Origin: Ramlibacter tataouinensis
GTDB taxonomy: Bacteria; Pseudomonadota; Gammaproteobacteria; Burkholderiales; Burkholderiaceae_C
Assembly (NCBI GenBank): GCA_002427815.1
Contig: DIZF01000089.1
Span: 1 to 24,860 of the forward strand
Length of the DNA: 24,860 bases
Direction of reading: 5' to 3'
Under the pieces are notes generated by a model. The model was not told where the DNA came from. It saw nothing but the letters and a program-made list of their open reading frames with translations, and did no database searches. The stretch's first letter is position 1. Each line of letters opens with the position of its first letter. Position numbers and translations under genes: made by a program. Below, in pieces: positions 1-7,044 of the stretch.

Positions 1-819
1 GGTGGAGCACAGCAGGCCCAGACCCTGGGTGCCCAGCAGCAGCACCAGCGTCGCCGCGACCAGCCCCAAGAGGCTGCCGCGCAGCGGGACCTCGAACCAT
101 CCCACCGCCACCGCGGTGATCAGCAGCGCATCGAAAAGGCCTACGCACGCCACCGGAAGCATCTTGCAGACCAGGAATTCCAGTCGGCCCACGGGGGTGA
201 CCAGCAGCCGCTCGAGGGTGCCGAACTCGCGCTCGCGCACCACCACCATCGCGCTGAGCATCATGGTCGCGACGAAGATCACGTTGGCCAGGATGCCGGG
301 AATGAAGTACCAGCGGTCTTCCAGGTTGGGGTTGAACCAGGCCCTTTCCTCCACCACGATAGCCGGCATCTGTCCGGCGCTCACCAGCGAAGCCTGGGCC
401 ACCAGGCGACTGAGCTCGCCGGCGATGAGCAGGGCGCTGTTGGGGTCGGACCCGTCTGCGATGACCTGGATCCGCCTGCGCTCGACCAGGTCGGGCGGAA
501 TCTGCACGATCACGCGGACCTGGTTGCGGTCCATCGCCGCGCTGGCGCTTTTCATGTCGGGCATGAAGTCCATCGTGTAGTGCCCGCTCGCGCGAATCGA
601 CGCGATCAGCTCGCGGCTCGCCTGGGTGGTGTCGTGGTTGACTACCGCCACCTCGGCATGGCGAACGTCGAAGGTGGCCGCGTAGCCGAACAGCAGCAGC
701 TCGATCAGCGGCGGCGCCACCAGCACGAAACGCATGCGCGGATCGCGCAGGAGCTGCAGGAATTCCTTGGCCAGCAGGGCCCGCATGCGGCCCAGGGAGC
801 GCAGCACCCGGGCGATCAC
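1..819 (-). CDS. ABC-2 type transporter permease, partial (C-terminus beyond the window)
   Basis: This is the second membrane subunit of the efflux operon; its 3' end is cut off, leaving 273 codons. It starts with GTG at 819, inside the stop of the upstream permease (shared GTGA, 4-nt overlap), which implies coupled translation. The N-terminus has a cytoplasmic stretch containing LLAKEFLQLLRDPRMR, then a first hydrophobic helix (FVLVAPPLIELLLFGYA). A large extracytoplasmic region of about 150 residues follows, and then RERE(F)GTLERLLVTPV, the hallmark of ABC-2 (YhhJ/YbhS/YbhR) permeases, between further membrane helices. Such proteins pair with a second permease and two ATPase domains to export drugs or other hydrophobic compounds. 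The substrate cannot be read from the sequence. Confidence 0.9.
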   Translation of the reverse strand, partial: MIARVLRSLGRMRALLAKEFLQLLRDPRMRFVLVAPPLIELLLFGYAATFDVRHAEVAVVNHDTTQASRELIASIRASGHYTMDFMPDMKSASAAMDRNQVRVIVQIPPDLVERRRIQVIADGSDPNSALLIAGELSRLVAQASLVSAGQMPAIVVEERAWFNPNLEDRWYFIPGILANVIFVATMMLSAMVVVREREFGTLERLLVTPVGRLEFLVCKMLPVACVGLFDALLITAVAVGWFEVPLRGSLLGLVAATLVLLLGTQGLGLLCST

Positions 820-1922
820 GAGCGCAGCCCCAGGACCCGGGCGCGGCGCAGCATCCACCCGGACAGAATCACCAGCTCCAGCAACAGCGCCGCGATATTG
901 ATCCACAGCACGCCGATCGGCGTGCCCTTGAGGAAGATCGCCTTGCTCAGCGTCACGAAGTAGCGCGCCGGAACAATGGCGGTGACGGCCTGCACGGCCG
1001 GTGGCATGTTGGCGATTGCATAGATCACGCCCGACAGCAGGAAGGCCGGCAGGAAGGTGGTGACCTGCACCAGCTGCGAGGCCAGGATCTGGTTGCCGGC
1101 CAGCAGCGAGATCAGGGCGCCCTGGGCCATCACCACCATGAGGAACAGCGCCGACACCGCGGCCAGCTCGACCAGCGATCCGCGCAGCGGCACATCGAAA
1201 ATGAAGAGAGCGGCGGCGACGCAACCGGCCACGTCGACCATGCCGACGACGAAATAGGGCAGCAGCTTTCCCAGCAGGAACTCGCCACGCGTCAGCGGCG
1301 TGGTTCGCAGCAGCACCAGGTTGCCCGACTCCATATCGCGCGCGATGGTCAGCGCCGTCATCAGCGCGCCGACCACGCCCATCACCATGACGATGACGCC
1401 GGGCACGATCGAGTAGCGGCTCTCGCTGCTTTCGTTGAACCAGGTGCGCATCTCCACCTGCACCATGGCCGGCGGCCGCTGCAGGGCGAGGGCCTGGTCG
1501 TTGACCATCTGCAGCACTTCGTTGCGCATCAGGCGCGCGGTATTGGCATCCATGCCGTCGAGAATCAGCTGGATGCTGGCCTGGCCCTGCCGCAGGTCGC
1601 TCGCGAAGCCCGCCGGGATCACCACGGCAGCCCAGACCTTGCGCGTGCTCAGGGCGTCGCGCAGCGCCGCCCGGTCTTCGAAGTGGCGCACCACGTCGAA
1701 CGCGGGGCTGGCCTCGAAATGGGCGGCCAACTCCCGCGCGACACCGTCGCTTTCTTCCTGCAGCAGCCCGATCGGCGCATGCACGACGTCCAGCCGGATC
1801 GCGTAGCCGTAGATGAACAGCATCATCGCGGGCAGCAGGAACATCAGCGCCAGGCTGCGCGCGTCCCGCACCAGGTGGCGCACTTCCTTGCGCGCCATGG
1901 CGGCCACGTTGCGCAGCTTCAT
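816..1922 (-). CDS. ABC-2 type transporter permease
   Basis: This 368-residue inner-membrane permease has the YbhS/YbhR layout. A short cytoplasmic start (MARKEVRHLVRDARS) leads into one membrane helix (LALMFLLPAMMLFIYGYAI). An extracytoplasmic domain of roughly 140 residues follows, then about five closely spaced helices. Just before the helix bundle's second segment lies ARDMESGNLVLLRTTPL, the ABC-2 signature region. The ATG at 1922 overlaps the TGA of the ATPase gene by 4 nt (ATGA). A longer reading from 2045 exists but runs through the ATPase gene and is rejected. The protein should form the membrane channel as a heterodimer with the product of 1-819. Confidence 0.93.
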   Translation of the reverse strand: MKLRNVAAMARKEVRHLVRDARSLALMFLLPAMMLFIYGYAIRLDVVHAPIGLLQEESDGVARELAAHFEASPAFDVVRHFEDRAALRDALSTRKVWAAVVIPAGFASDLRQGQASIQLILDGMDANTARLMRNEVLQMVNDQALALQRPPAMVQVEMRTWFNESSESRYSIVPGVIVMVMGVVGALMTALTIARDMESGNLVLLRTTPLTRGEFLLGKLLPYFVVGMVDVAGCVAAALFIFDVPLRGSLVELAAVSALFLMVVMAQGALISLLAGNQILASQLVQVTTFLPAFLLSGVIYAIANMPPAVQAVTAIVPARYFVTLSKAIFLKGTPIGVLWINIAALLLELVILSGWMLRRARVLGLRS

Positions 1923-2869
1923 TGCCTGGCCTCCTGGTCCTCCAGCAGCGCCACGAAGATGTCCTCCAGTTCCGGCACCGCATGGGTGTCGATGCGCAGC
2001 GGCAGGCCTTGCCCGGCAGCTTCCTCGCCGGCGCGTGCAGCCCACTCTTCGCGCGCCACGCCGTTGCGCAGGCGCATGCGTTGGCGCCCGGCGCGCGGCA
2101 GCACTTCATGCACGTCGGGGTCGCGCGCGAGCCAGGCGGCGCAGCGGGCGTCGTCTTCGCTGCGGACCTCGATCGGCGGGGAAGCCACCGGGTGCGCCAG
2201 CAGCTCCTCGGGCGTACCGCTGGCGATCACGCGGCTGCGGTCCATCAGCGCGAGGCGGTCGCAAAACAGCGCTTCGTCCATGTAGTGGGTGGTCACCAGC
2301 ACCCCCATGCCGCCGGCCGCGAGGTCGTAGACGAGTTCCCACAGCTTCTGCCTGGCCAAGGGGTCGATGCCGGATGTGGGCTCATCGAGAAACAGCACGT
2401 CCGGCTCATGCAACAGCGCCGCTGCCACCGCGAGGCGGCGCTGGTAGCCCAGGGGCAGTCGCGCCGCCCTGTCCTCGGCCGGTTCTGTCAGTTCGAACCT
2501 CTGCAAAGCCCGGTCAATCCGTTCGTCGCGCAGCGCGCCGGTCACGCCGTACAGCCCGGCTTGCAGGCGCAGGTTCTCGCGCACGGTGAGTTCGCCGTAC
2601 AGGGTGAAGCGCTGGGTGACATAGCCGATGCGCGAACGCGCCCGGCGCGCCCGCCGCACCATGTCGAACCCCGCCACCGTCACCGTGCCGCGCGAGGGCG
2701 CCAGGGTGCCGCACAGCATCCGGATGGCGGTGGTCTTGCCCGCGCCATTGGCGCCCAGCAGGCCGAAGACCTCGCCGCGCTGCACGTCCAGGTCGAAATC
2801 GCGCACGGCGGTGAAGGTCCCGAACTCGCGCCCGAGTCCGCGTGCGGCGATCACCGGGGCTTCAGGCAT
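1919..2869 (-). CDS. ABC transporter ATP-binding protein (YbhF NBD2-like)
   Basis: This 316-residue ATPase subunit resembles the second half of YbhF-type fused ATPases. Walker A is GANGAGKTT (residues 39-47), the Q-loop Gln is Q86, Walker B is VLFLDEP (158-164) and the switch His is H195 in VTTHYMDEA. The signature motif is non-canonical: LPLGYQRRL (138-146) replaces LSGGQ. The C-terminal ~90 residues after the ATPase core form a regulatory tail. Its ATG lies 8 nt inside the end of the preceding ATPase gene and its stop overlaps the next gene, so it sits mid-operon. The family exports drugs or dyes; the substrate here is unknown. Confidence 0.93.
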   Translation of the reverse strand: MPEAPVIAARGLGREFGTFTAVRDFDLDVQRGEVFGLLGANGAGKTTAIRMLCGTLAPSRGTVTVAGFDMVRRARRARSRIGYVTQRFTLYGELTVRENLRLQAGLYGVTGALRDERIDRALQRFELTEPAEDRAARLPLGYQRRLAVAAALLHEPDVLFLDEPTSGIDPLARQKLWELVYDLAAGGMGVLVTTHYMDEALFCDRLALMDRSRVIASGTPEELLAHPVASPPIEVRSEDDARCAAWLARDPDVHEVLPRAGRQRMRLRNGVAREEWAARAGEEAAGQGLPLRIDTHAVPELEDIFVALLEDQEARQ

Positions 2870-3794
2870 GGCGTGCCGTTCGCTGGGCCAGCGCCAGCTC
2901 GCGCAGCGCGATGTCGTGCAGGCCGGGCGTGGCCGATACCGCCTGCAACCCCGGGGCTTCGCGTGCCAGTCCGGCCTGCAGCGCCGCCTGCGCCGCGCCG
3001 GGCTTGAGCCACAGCTTGACCCGCTGTCCCACCGGGAACGCCATGTCCACTTCCGGCTGGCGCAACAGGATGGCGACGCTTTTGCGGGCCTGGCTCCCGG
3101 TCACGATGCACAGGCCGGCATCGACCGCGGCCACCAGATCCTGGGGCCGGCCCTGCCGCACCAGCCGGCCGTCCTGAAGGCTCGCGACGCGGTCGCAGCG
3201 CTCGGCTTCCTCCATGTTGGCCGTAGCGTAGACGATCGCCACACCTTCGCTGCGCACGCCCTCGAGCAACTGCCAGAAGGCGCGTCGCGACAGCGGATCG
3301 ACACCCGTGGTCGGCTCGTCGAGGAACATGGCGCGCGGCCGGCTCACCAGCGCGCAGGCCAGGGCGAGCTTTTGCATCATGCCGCCCGACAGCTGGCCGG
3401 CGCGCCGGTCCTCGAAGCCGCGCAGGCCGGCGCGGGCGACGAGGTCGGCGATGAGCGAGCGCGCCTGCTCGCCCGATAGCCCGTGCAGGGCCGCGAAGAA
3501 CTGCAGGTTCTCTTGCACCGACAGGTCGGCGTACTGGCCGAAGCTCTGCGGCATGTAGGCGATCTGCTCGCGCAGGGCGGCATCCCCGGCTTCCATGCCG
3601 AGCACCCGGATGCGACCGCCGGCGCCCGGCAACTGGCCGATCAGGATGCGCAGCAGCGTGCTCTTGCCCGCGCCGTCTGCGCCGGCGATCCCGAGAATCT
3701 CACCCGGGTCGACCTGCAGGTCGATGCGGTCGAGCACCATGTGGTCGCCATAAGCGAAGCGCAGGCCCTCCACGCTGATGGCCGGCGCGGTCAC
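2862..3794 (-). CDS. ABC transporter ATP-binding protein (YbhF NBD1-like)
   Basis: This 310-residue ATPase subunit resembles the first half of YbhF-type ATPases. Walker A is GADGAGKST (38-46), with Asp where most have Asn, as is common in this subfamily. The Q-loop is at Q83, the signature is canonical LSGGM (135-139), and Walker B is AMFLDEPTTGVDP (155-167). The switch-histidine position reads TAN (A192), so the His is missing. The start is GTG at 3794, overlapping the adaptor gene's TGA by 4 nt. The longer reading from 4823 is an out-of-frame shadow of the adaptor gene. Together with the next gene it supplies the two ATPase domains as separate chains, where YbhF has them fused. Confidence 0.92.
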   Translation of the reverse strand: MTAPAISVEGLRFAYGDHMVLDRIDLQVDPGEILGIAGADGAGKSTLLRILIGQLPGAGGRIRVLGMEAGDAALREQIAYMPQSFGQYADLSVQENLQFFAALHGLSGEQARSLIADLVARAGLRGFEDRRAGQLSGGMMQKLALACALVSRPRAMFLDEPTTGVDPLSRRAFWQLLEGVRSEGVAIVYATANMEEAERCDRVASLQDGRLVRQGRPQDLVAAVDAGLCIVTGSQARKSVAILLRQPEVDMAFPVGQRVKLWLKPGAAQAALQAGLAREAPGLQAVSATPGLHDIALRELALAQRTARHA

Positions 3795-4687
3795 GGCAGC
3801 GGCGGCGCGGGGGTGAGCGTCACGTCGGCCGGCATGCCGATCTTCAGCAGGCCTTCCGGGTCCTCCAGGTCCACCTTGACCCGGTAGACCAGGTCGACCC
3901 GCAGCGCGCGGGTTTCCACGGTCTTGGGCGTGAATTCCGCCTGTGGCGACACGAACGCCAGGCGGCCCCGGAACGCCCGTCCCGGCAGGCCGTCCACACG
4001 GACCTCGACGGCGTCGCCGAGCCGCACCCGCGGCAAGTCGGTCTGGGCCAGGTAGGCACGCACCCAGGGGCGCGAGAGCTCTGCTACGCGCAGCACCGGC
4101 TGGCCTGCCGCCACCACCTGCCCGGCCTCGGCCAGCCGCACGCTGACGACCCCGCCCACGGGGCTCGTCAGCTGGGCATAGGCCAGCATCCGCTCGGCCG
4201 AGCGCTGGGCCGCCCGCGCGGCATCGACGTCGGCCGCGGCGCGTTCCAGGTCCTCGGGCCGCGCCCCGGCACGCAGCAGCGCCAAGCTCTGGGCTGCCTG
4301 GTCCAGCCGGGCCGCGGCACCGTCGGCGGTGCTGCGAACACGGTCCATCTGATCGGGCGACACGAAGTGCTGACTCACCAGCTCCTGGGTCCGCGCGACC
4401 TGCTGATCGGCGAAACGCTTGTCGGCCTGGGCCTGGGCCACGGCAGCCTGCGCGACCCGCAGCTCCTGCGGGCGGGCCCCGGCTTTGAGTGCCGCCATGG
4501 CCTGCGTTGCCGACCGGGCCTGGGCGCGGGCGCGGTCGACCGCCAGCTGGAGGTCGCTGGAATCGAGTTCGGCGACCAGCGCACCCGGCTTCACGGTCTG
4601 GCCCTCGTCGCTCAACAGGCGGGCAATACGGCCGCCGGCCTGGAAAGAAAGGTCGACCTGTCGCGCGTCCACGGTGCCCGACAACAC
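3791..4687 (-). CDS. HlyD/YbhG-like periplasmic adaptor, open part after an in-frame stop
   Basis: This is the membrane-fusion (adaptor) subunit of the exporter. The open part runs 298 residues from a GTG at 4687. It begins LVLSGTVDARQVDLSFQAGG, the first half-lipoyl strand. A long alpha-helical hairpin rich in Ala and Gln follows (about residues 45-155), then the second half-lipoyl segment (ASPVGG-like LTSPVGGVVSVRLAE) and a beta-barrel. In this frame the true signal peptide lies upstream but is cut off by a TGA at 4717-4715. The GTG has a weak AAGG about 8 nt upstream, so reinitiation is conceivable, but that product would lack any export signal. Either the gene is a recent pseudogene or the TGA is a sequence error. 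Confidence 0.8.
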   Translation of the reverse strand: MLSGTVDARQVDLSFQAGGRIARLLSDEGQTVKPGALVAELDSSDLQLAVDRARAQARSATQAMAALKAGARPQELRVAQAAVAQAQADKRFADQQVARTQELVSQHFVSPDQMDRVRSTADGAAARLDQAAQSLALLRAGARPEDLERAAADVDAARAAQRSAERMLAYAQLTSPVGGVVSVRLAEAGQVVAAGQPVLRVAELSRPWVRAYLAQTDLPRVRLGDAVEVRVDGLPGRAFRGRLAFVSPQAEFTPKTVETRALRVDLVYRVKVDLEDPEGLLKIGMPADVTLTPAPPLP

Positions 4688-4816
4688 CAGCGCCGCCTTG
4701 GCGGGATCCTGCTCTCAGGGCCAGCGACAGCTCGCCAGCAGCGCGGCCAGCAGCAGCGCCGCGAACAAGCCCGCCAGCCGCGCACGGCTGACTGCGGAAC
4801 GCATGGAGTCGTTCAT
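4688..4816 (-). pseudogene. Signal-peptide part of the HlyD-like adaptor, separated by in-frame TGA
   Basis: This segment is in the same frame as the adaptor. The ATG at 4816 is preceded by AAGG at 9 nt. It encodes MNDSMRSAVSRARLAGLFAA followed by LLLAALLASC, a textbook lipoprotein signal with lipobox L-A-S-C. Three codons later (Arg, Trp, Pro) comes TGA at 4717-4715. The reading then continues Glu-Gln-Asp-Pro-Ala-Lys-Ala-Ala-Leu-Val into the adaptor domain with no frame change. One base substitution (for example from TGG or CGA) explains the break. The intact protein would be a 341-residue lipoprotein anchored on the periplasmic side of a membrane. Confidence 0.8.
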
Positions 4817-4842
4817 GCGGCAACCTTAGGCCAACCGCGGGA

Positions 4843-4863
4843 CCGCTCCTTGAGCGGCGTCAA
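4843..4863 (-). promoter_or_regulatory. Dyad abutting a -35-like element upstream of the efflux operon
   Basis: On the minus strand, TTGACG (4863-4858) is followed directly by a perfect inverted repeat CCGCTC-AAG-GAGCGG (4857-4843), 27 nt upstream of the adaptor ATG. A dyad lying between -35 and -10 is the usual layout of MerR-type operators, and TetR-type operators also overlap efflux promoters. No convincing -10 hexamer is visible at 17-19 nt, so promoter activity is uncertain. The dyad could instead form a hairpin in the mRNA leader. Confidence 0.35.
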
Positions 4864-4986
4864 GCCCTGGCCAGTGCCGCGGCGCGGGCACGCCCGCCGG
4901 CCCTGCGCAAATCATTGATCCGGCGCAATGGCGAGGCGCCCGACCCACACAACAATGCAAGCTGCAAAAGGCAGACAGGAGGCCCA

Positions 4987-5235
4987 ATGGTCGACGTCAT
5001 TTTGGATCCGCTACGCTGGGAAACGGCTGGCGAGAGCGACGAGGCGCTGCTGGAAAGCTGGCTGGTCGATGAGGGCGACCGCGTCAACGCCGGGCAGGTG
5101 TTGTGCAAGGCGTCCCTGGTGCATCAGGGCCTCGAAGTGGCTGCGCCTTCAGCCGGCGTGGTCGAGCAGATCGCTGTGTCGGCCGGCGAGCGATTCGGCC
5201 CCGGCTACATCCTGGTGCGCCTGGTCGACGACTGA
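4987..5235 (+). CDS. Small single lipoyl/biotinyl-like domain protein without the acceptor lysine
   Basis: This 82-residue protein has a perfect AGGAGG-type ribosome binding site just before ATG 4987 (aggaggccc then ATG). The whole chain is one lipoyl/biotinyl-like barrel: LESWLVDEGDRVNAGQVL, then LVHQGLEVAAPSAGVVEQI, then GERFGPGYILVRL. Aligned without gaps to an E2 lipoyl domain (GDVIAEIETDKASMEVPAPV type), the acceptor lysine falls on His46; the nearby Lys41 is five residues early. Covalent lipoate or biotin is therefore doubtful. It is divergent from the efflux operon. Stand-alone domains of this kind occur in betaproteobacteria, but their role is not known to me. Confidence 0.85.
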   Translation: MVDVILDPLRWETAGESDEALLESWLVDEGDRVNAGQVLCKASLVHQGLEVAAPSAGVVEQIAVSAGERFGPGYILVRLVDD

Positions 5236-5420
5236 AACCAGCCGGCCAGGCTCAAAGCCGCGTTGGCCCGGCCCACCGTGTTCGCGAGACTGAGGATCAC
5301 GTGGTGGTCGAGCCGGGCCGCCAAGTCCGGCCGCTCCTGCTTCATTCGCACCCAGCTGTCGCGGCTGAGCACGCGCAGCGTCACAGGCTCCACGGCGCTA
5401 ACGACGACAGCTGCCTGGCC
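5205..5420 (-). pseudogene. Remnant of a C-terminal cyclic-nucleotide-binding (Crp-like) domain
   Basis: Minus-strand reading gives AVEPVTLRVLSRDSWVRMKQ, then ERPDLAARLDHHVILSLANT and VGRANAALSLAGWFQ before the stop at 5205. This matches the last beta strand and C-helix region of cNMP-binding domains such as those ending SulP-type anion transporters (pattern LxVLSRxxxxRMxxERPxLAxxLxxH, ending RANAAL). Upstream the similarity fades at about 5420 and the frame soon hits a stop inside the racemase gene, so the rest of the protein is gone. The last ten codons overlap the lipoyl-like gene on the other strand. I read it as the 3' relic of a deleted gene. The family assignment is from memory of motifs. 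Confidence 0.5.
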
Positions 5421-5427
5421 AGCCCCT

Positions 5428-6165
5428 TCAGCATGCGGCCGCTTTGGCGTCCGGCGAGGGATTCAACGCGGCAAAGTGCGCCAGCACGGCTTCCACCAGC
5501 GCATGGGTGGAGTCCACCACGCTGTGCGGGTGGGCGGCGCAGCGGCGCTGCATGCCCAGCGGAATCTCGGTGCAGCCCAGGATGATCTGCTCGGCCCCGC
5601 GACCCAGCAGCCGGTCGGCCGCTACGTCGAACCTGGCCTGCGCCGCGGTGATCCGGTTGGCCTTGATGTCGGCGATGCCCGGCGAAACCAGTTCCCGGAA
5701 ATCCTCCGCGGTCGGCGCGATCACCTCCAGGCCCATGCGTTCCAGGGTCGAGCGGTAAATGCCCATCCGGTGCGTGCCCTCGGTCGAGAGCACGCCCACG
5801 CGCCGGGTGCCGGCGTTGTTGCGGCGGACTTTCAGCGCGCTGGCTTCGACGATGTGCAGCACCGGCACGCGGCTGGCGCGGGCCATCTCGTCGTACCAGC
5901 AGTGCGCGCTGTTGCAGGGAATGGCGATGACGGCGCAGCCCGCGGTGTTGAGGAATTCGATGCCTGCCAGCAGCTGCGGCAGTGGCGACGGGCCCTGGCC
6001 CAGGATGCTGGCGGTTCGATCGGGCGTGGTGCAGTCGCCATACAGGATCACCGGAATGTGCTCCTGGTCGCAGCTCGCATTGGTGGCGCCGGCGAGCTTG
6101 CCGAGAAAGTCGGCGGCGGCCAGCGGCCCCATTCCGCCCAGCACTCCGAGGGCATTGACAAGCAT
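5428..6165 (-). CDS. Aspartate/glutamate racemase family protein
   Basis: This is a 245-residue cytoplasmic cofactor-independent racemase. Family signatures are present: N-terminal GVLGGMGPLAAADF (7-20), the first catalytic cysteine in IPCNSAHCW (Cys84), and the second in ILGCTEIPLG (Cys198). The two cysteines act as acid and base on the alpha carbon of the amino acid. The start is ATG 6165, because GGAG lies about 10 nt upstream (cgaggagaagaagg); longer readings to 6501 or 6571 run into the divergent trmJ gene. Substrate is likely aspartate, glutamate or a broad range of amino acids; the peptidoglycan-specific MurI is less likely, given the YgeA/RacX-like GGMGP start. Confidence 0.9.
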   Translation of the reverse strand: MLVNALGVLGGMGPLAAADFLGKLAGATNASCDQEHIPVILYGDCTTPDRTASILGQGPSPLPQLLAGIEFLNTAGCAVIAIPCNSAHCWYDEMARASRVPVLHIVEASALKVRRNNAGTRRVGVLSTEGTHRMGIYRSTLERMGLEVIAPTAEDFRELVSPGIADIKANRITAAQARFDVAADRLLGRGAEQIILGCTEIPLGMQRRCAAHPHSVVDSTHALVEAVLAHFAALNPSPDAKAAAC

Positions 6166-6280
6166 CCTTCTTCTCCTCGGGCGGCGGCAACGAAGGCCGG
6201 TGTTGTCGGGCGGCTGACTTTTTAACACAGATGTATCGGCCGCGCTGCACACAGCGCCAATGCATGGACAATCCAGCCCC

Positions 6281-7015
6281 ATGCGCACCCGCTTCATCCT
6301 GATCAATACCAGCCACGCCGGCAATGTCGGCGCGGCGGCCCGCGCGATCAAGGTCATGGGTTTCGACGACCTGGTGCTGGTGGCGCCGCGCTGGCCCGAC
6401 GTGCTGGTGCGCGAGGAAGCGGTGCAGCGCGCCAGCGCCGCCGCCGACGTGCTGGGCAAAGCGCGCGTGGTCGCCACGCTCGATGAGGCGCTCGACGGCA
6501 TGACTTACCTGTGCGCCACCGCCATGACGCCGCGCGATTTCGGCCCGCCCACCGTCACCCCGCGCGCGCACCTGGGCTCATTGGCCGGCTCCGGCCACAG
6601 CGTCGCGTTCCTGTTCGGCTCGGAGCGTTTCGGCATGAGCAATGAGGACGTCTACCGCTGTCACGCCGCCCTGTCCATCCCGACCGATCCGCGCTACGGG
6701 TCCCTGAACCTGGCCTCGGCGATCCAGGTGATCGCCTACGAGTGGCGCACGGCCCTGGGCGGCTTCGCGAACCCCGCTTCGAGCGGGCCGGCCCGCACCG
6801 ACACGCCGGCCGATGCCCAGGCTCTGGCGGGAATGCTGGCCCACTGGGAACGGGCACTGGTGGACATCGGTTTTCTCGACCCGGCCGCGCCCAGGAAGCT
6901 GATGCCGCGCCTGAACCAGCTGTTCAACCGATCCAATCTCACCGTCGAGGAAATCCACATCCTGCGTGGTGTTGCCAAGGCCATGTCGCAAGCGGCTGCC
7001 GGGGCAAGAAGATAG
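6281..7015 (+). CDS. trmJ: tRNA (cytidine/uridine-2'-O-)-methyltransferase TrmJ
   Basis: This SPOUT-class RNA methyltransferase methylates the ribose of residue 32 in the anticodon loop of several tRNAs, using S-adenosylmethionine. Visible motifs are the N-terminal INTSHAGNVGAAARAIKVMG, FGSERFGMSNEDV, and the C-terminal trefoil-knot segment LSIPTDPRYGSLNLASAIQV. The tail NQLFNRSNLTVEEIHILRGV is typical of TrmJ. ATG 6281 (MRTRFILIN) matches the family start; an in-frame ATG at 6260 adds seven residues and neither has a clear ribosome binding site. It sits 29 bp before cysE, a common pairing in proteobacteria. Confidence 0.93.
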   Translation: MRTRFILINTSHAGNVGAAARAIKVMGFDDLVLVAPRWPDVLVREEAVQRASAAADVLGKARVVATLDEALDGMTYLCATAMTPRDFGPPTVTPRAHLGSLAGSGHSVAFLFGSERFGMSNEDVYRCHAALSIPTDPRYGSLNLASAIQVIAYEWRTALGGFANPASSGPARTDTPADAQALAGMLAHWERALVDIGFLDPAAPRKLMPRLNQLFNRSNLTVEEIHILRGVAKAMSQAAAGARR

Positions 7016-7044
7016 ACTGAGGGCACCACCCTCCCGTTTCCGCC

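Noticed and set aside
4715..4717. The TGA in the adaptor as a selenocysteine or programmed read-through codon
   Set aside because: It lies in a variable linker after the lipobox where no redox residue is expected, and no hairpin of bacterial SECIS type was noticed just after it. Mutation or sequence error is simpler.
3795..4823. N-terminal extension of the first ATPase frame to 4823 (653 codons in total)
   Set aside because: The extra residues are Gly/Arg/Ala-rich and lie out of frame over the HlyD-like adaptor. The ATPase domain begins at GTG 3794.
6166..6571. Extended starts of the racemase at 6501 or 6571
   Set aside because: They run through the divergent trmJ gene; ATG 6165 has a good ribosome binding site and gives the family length.
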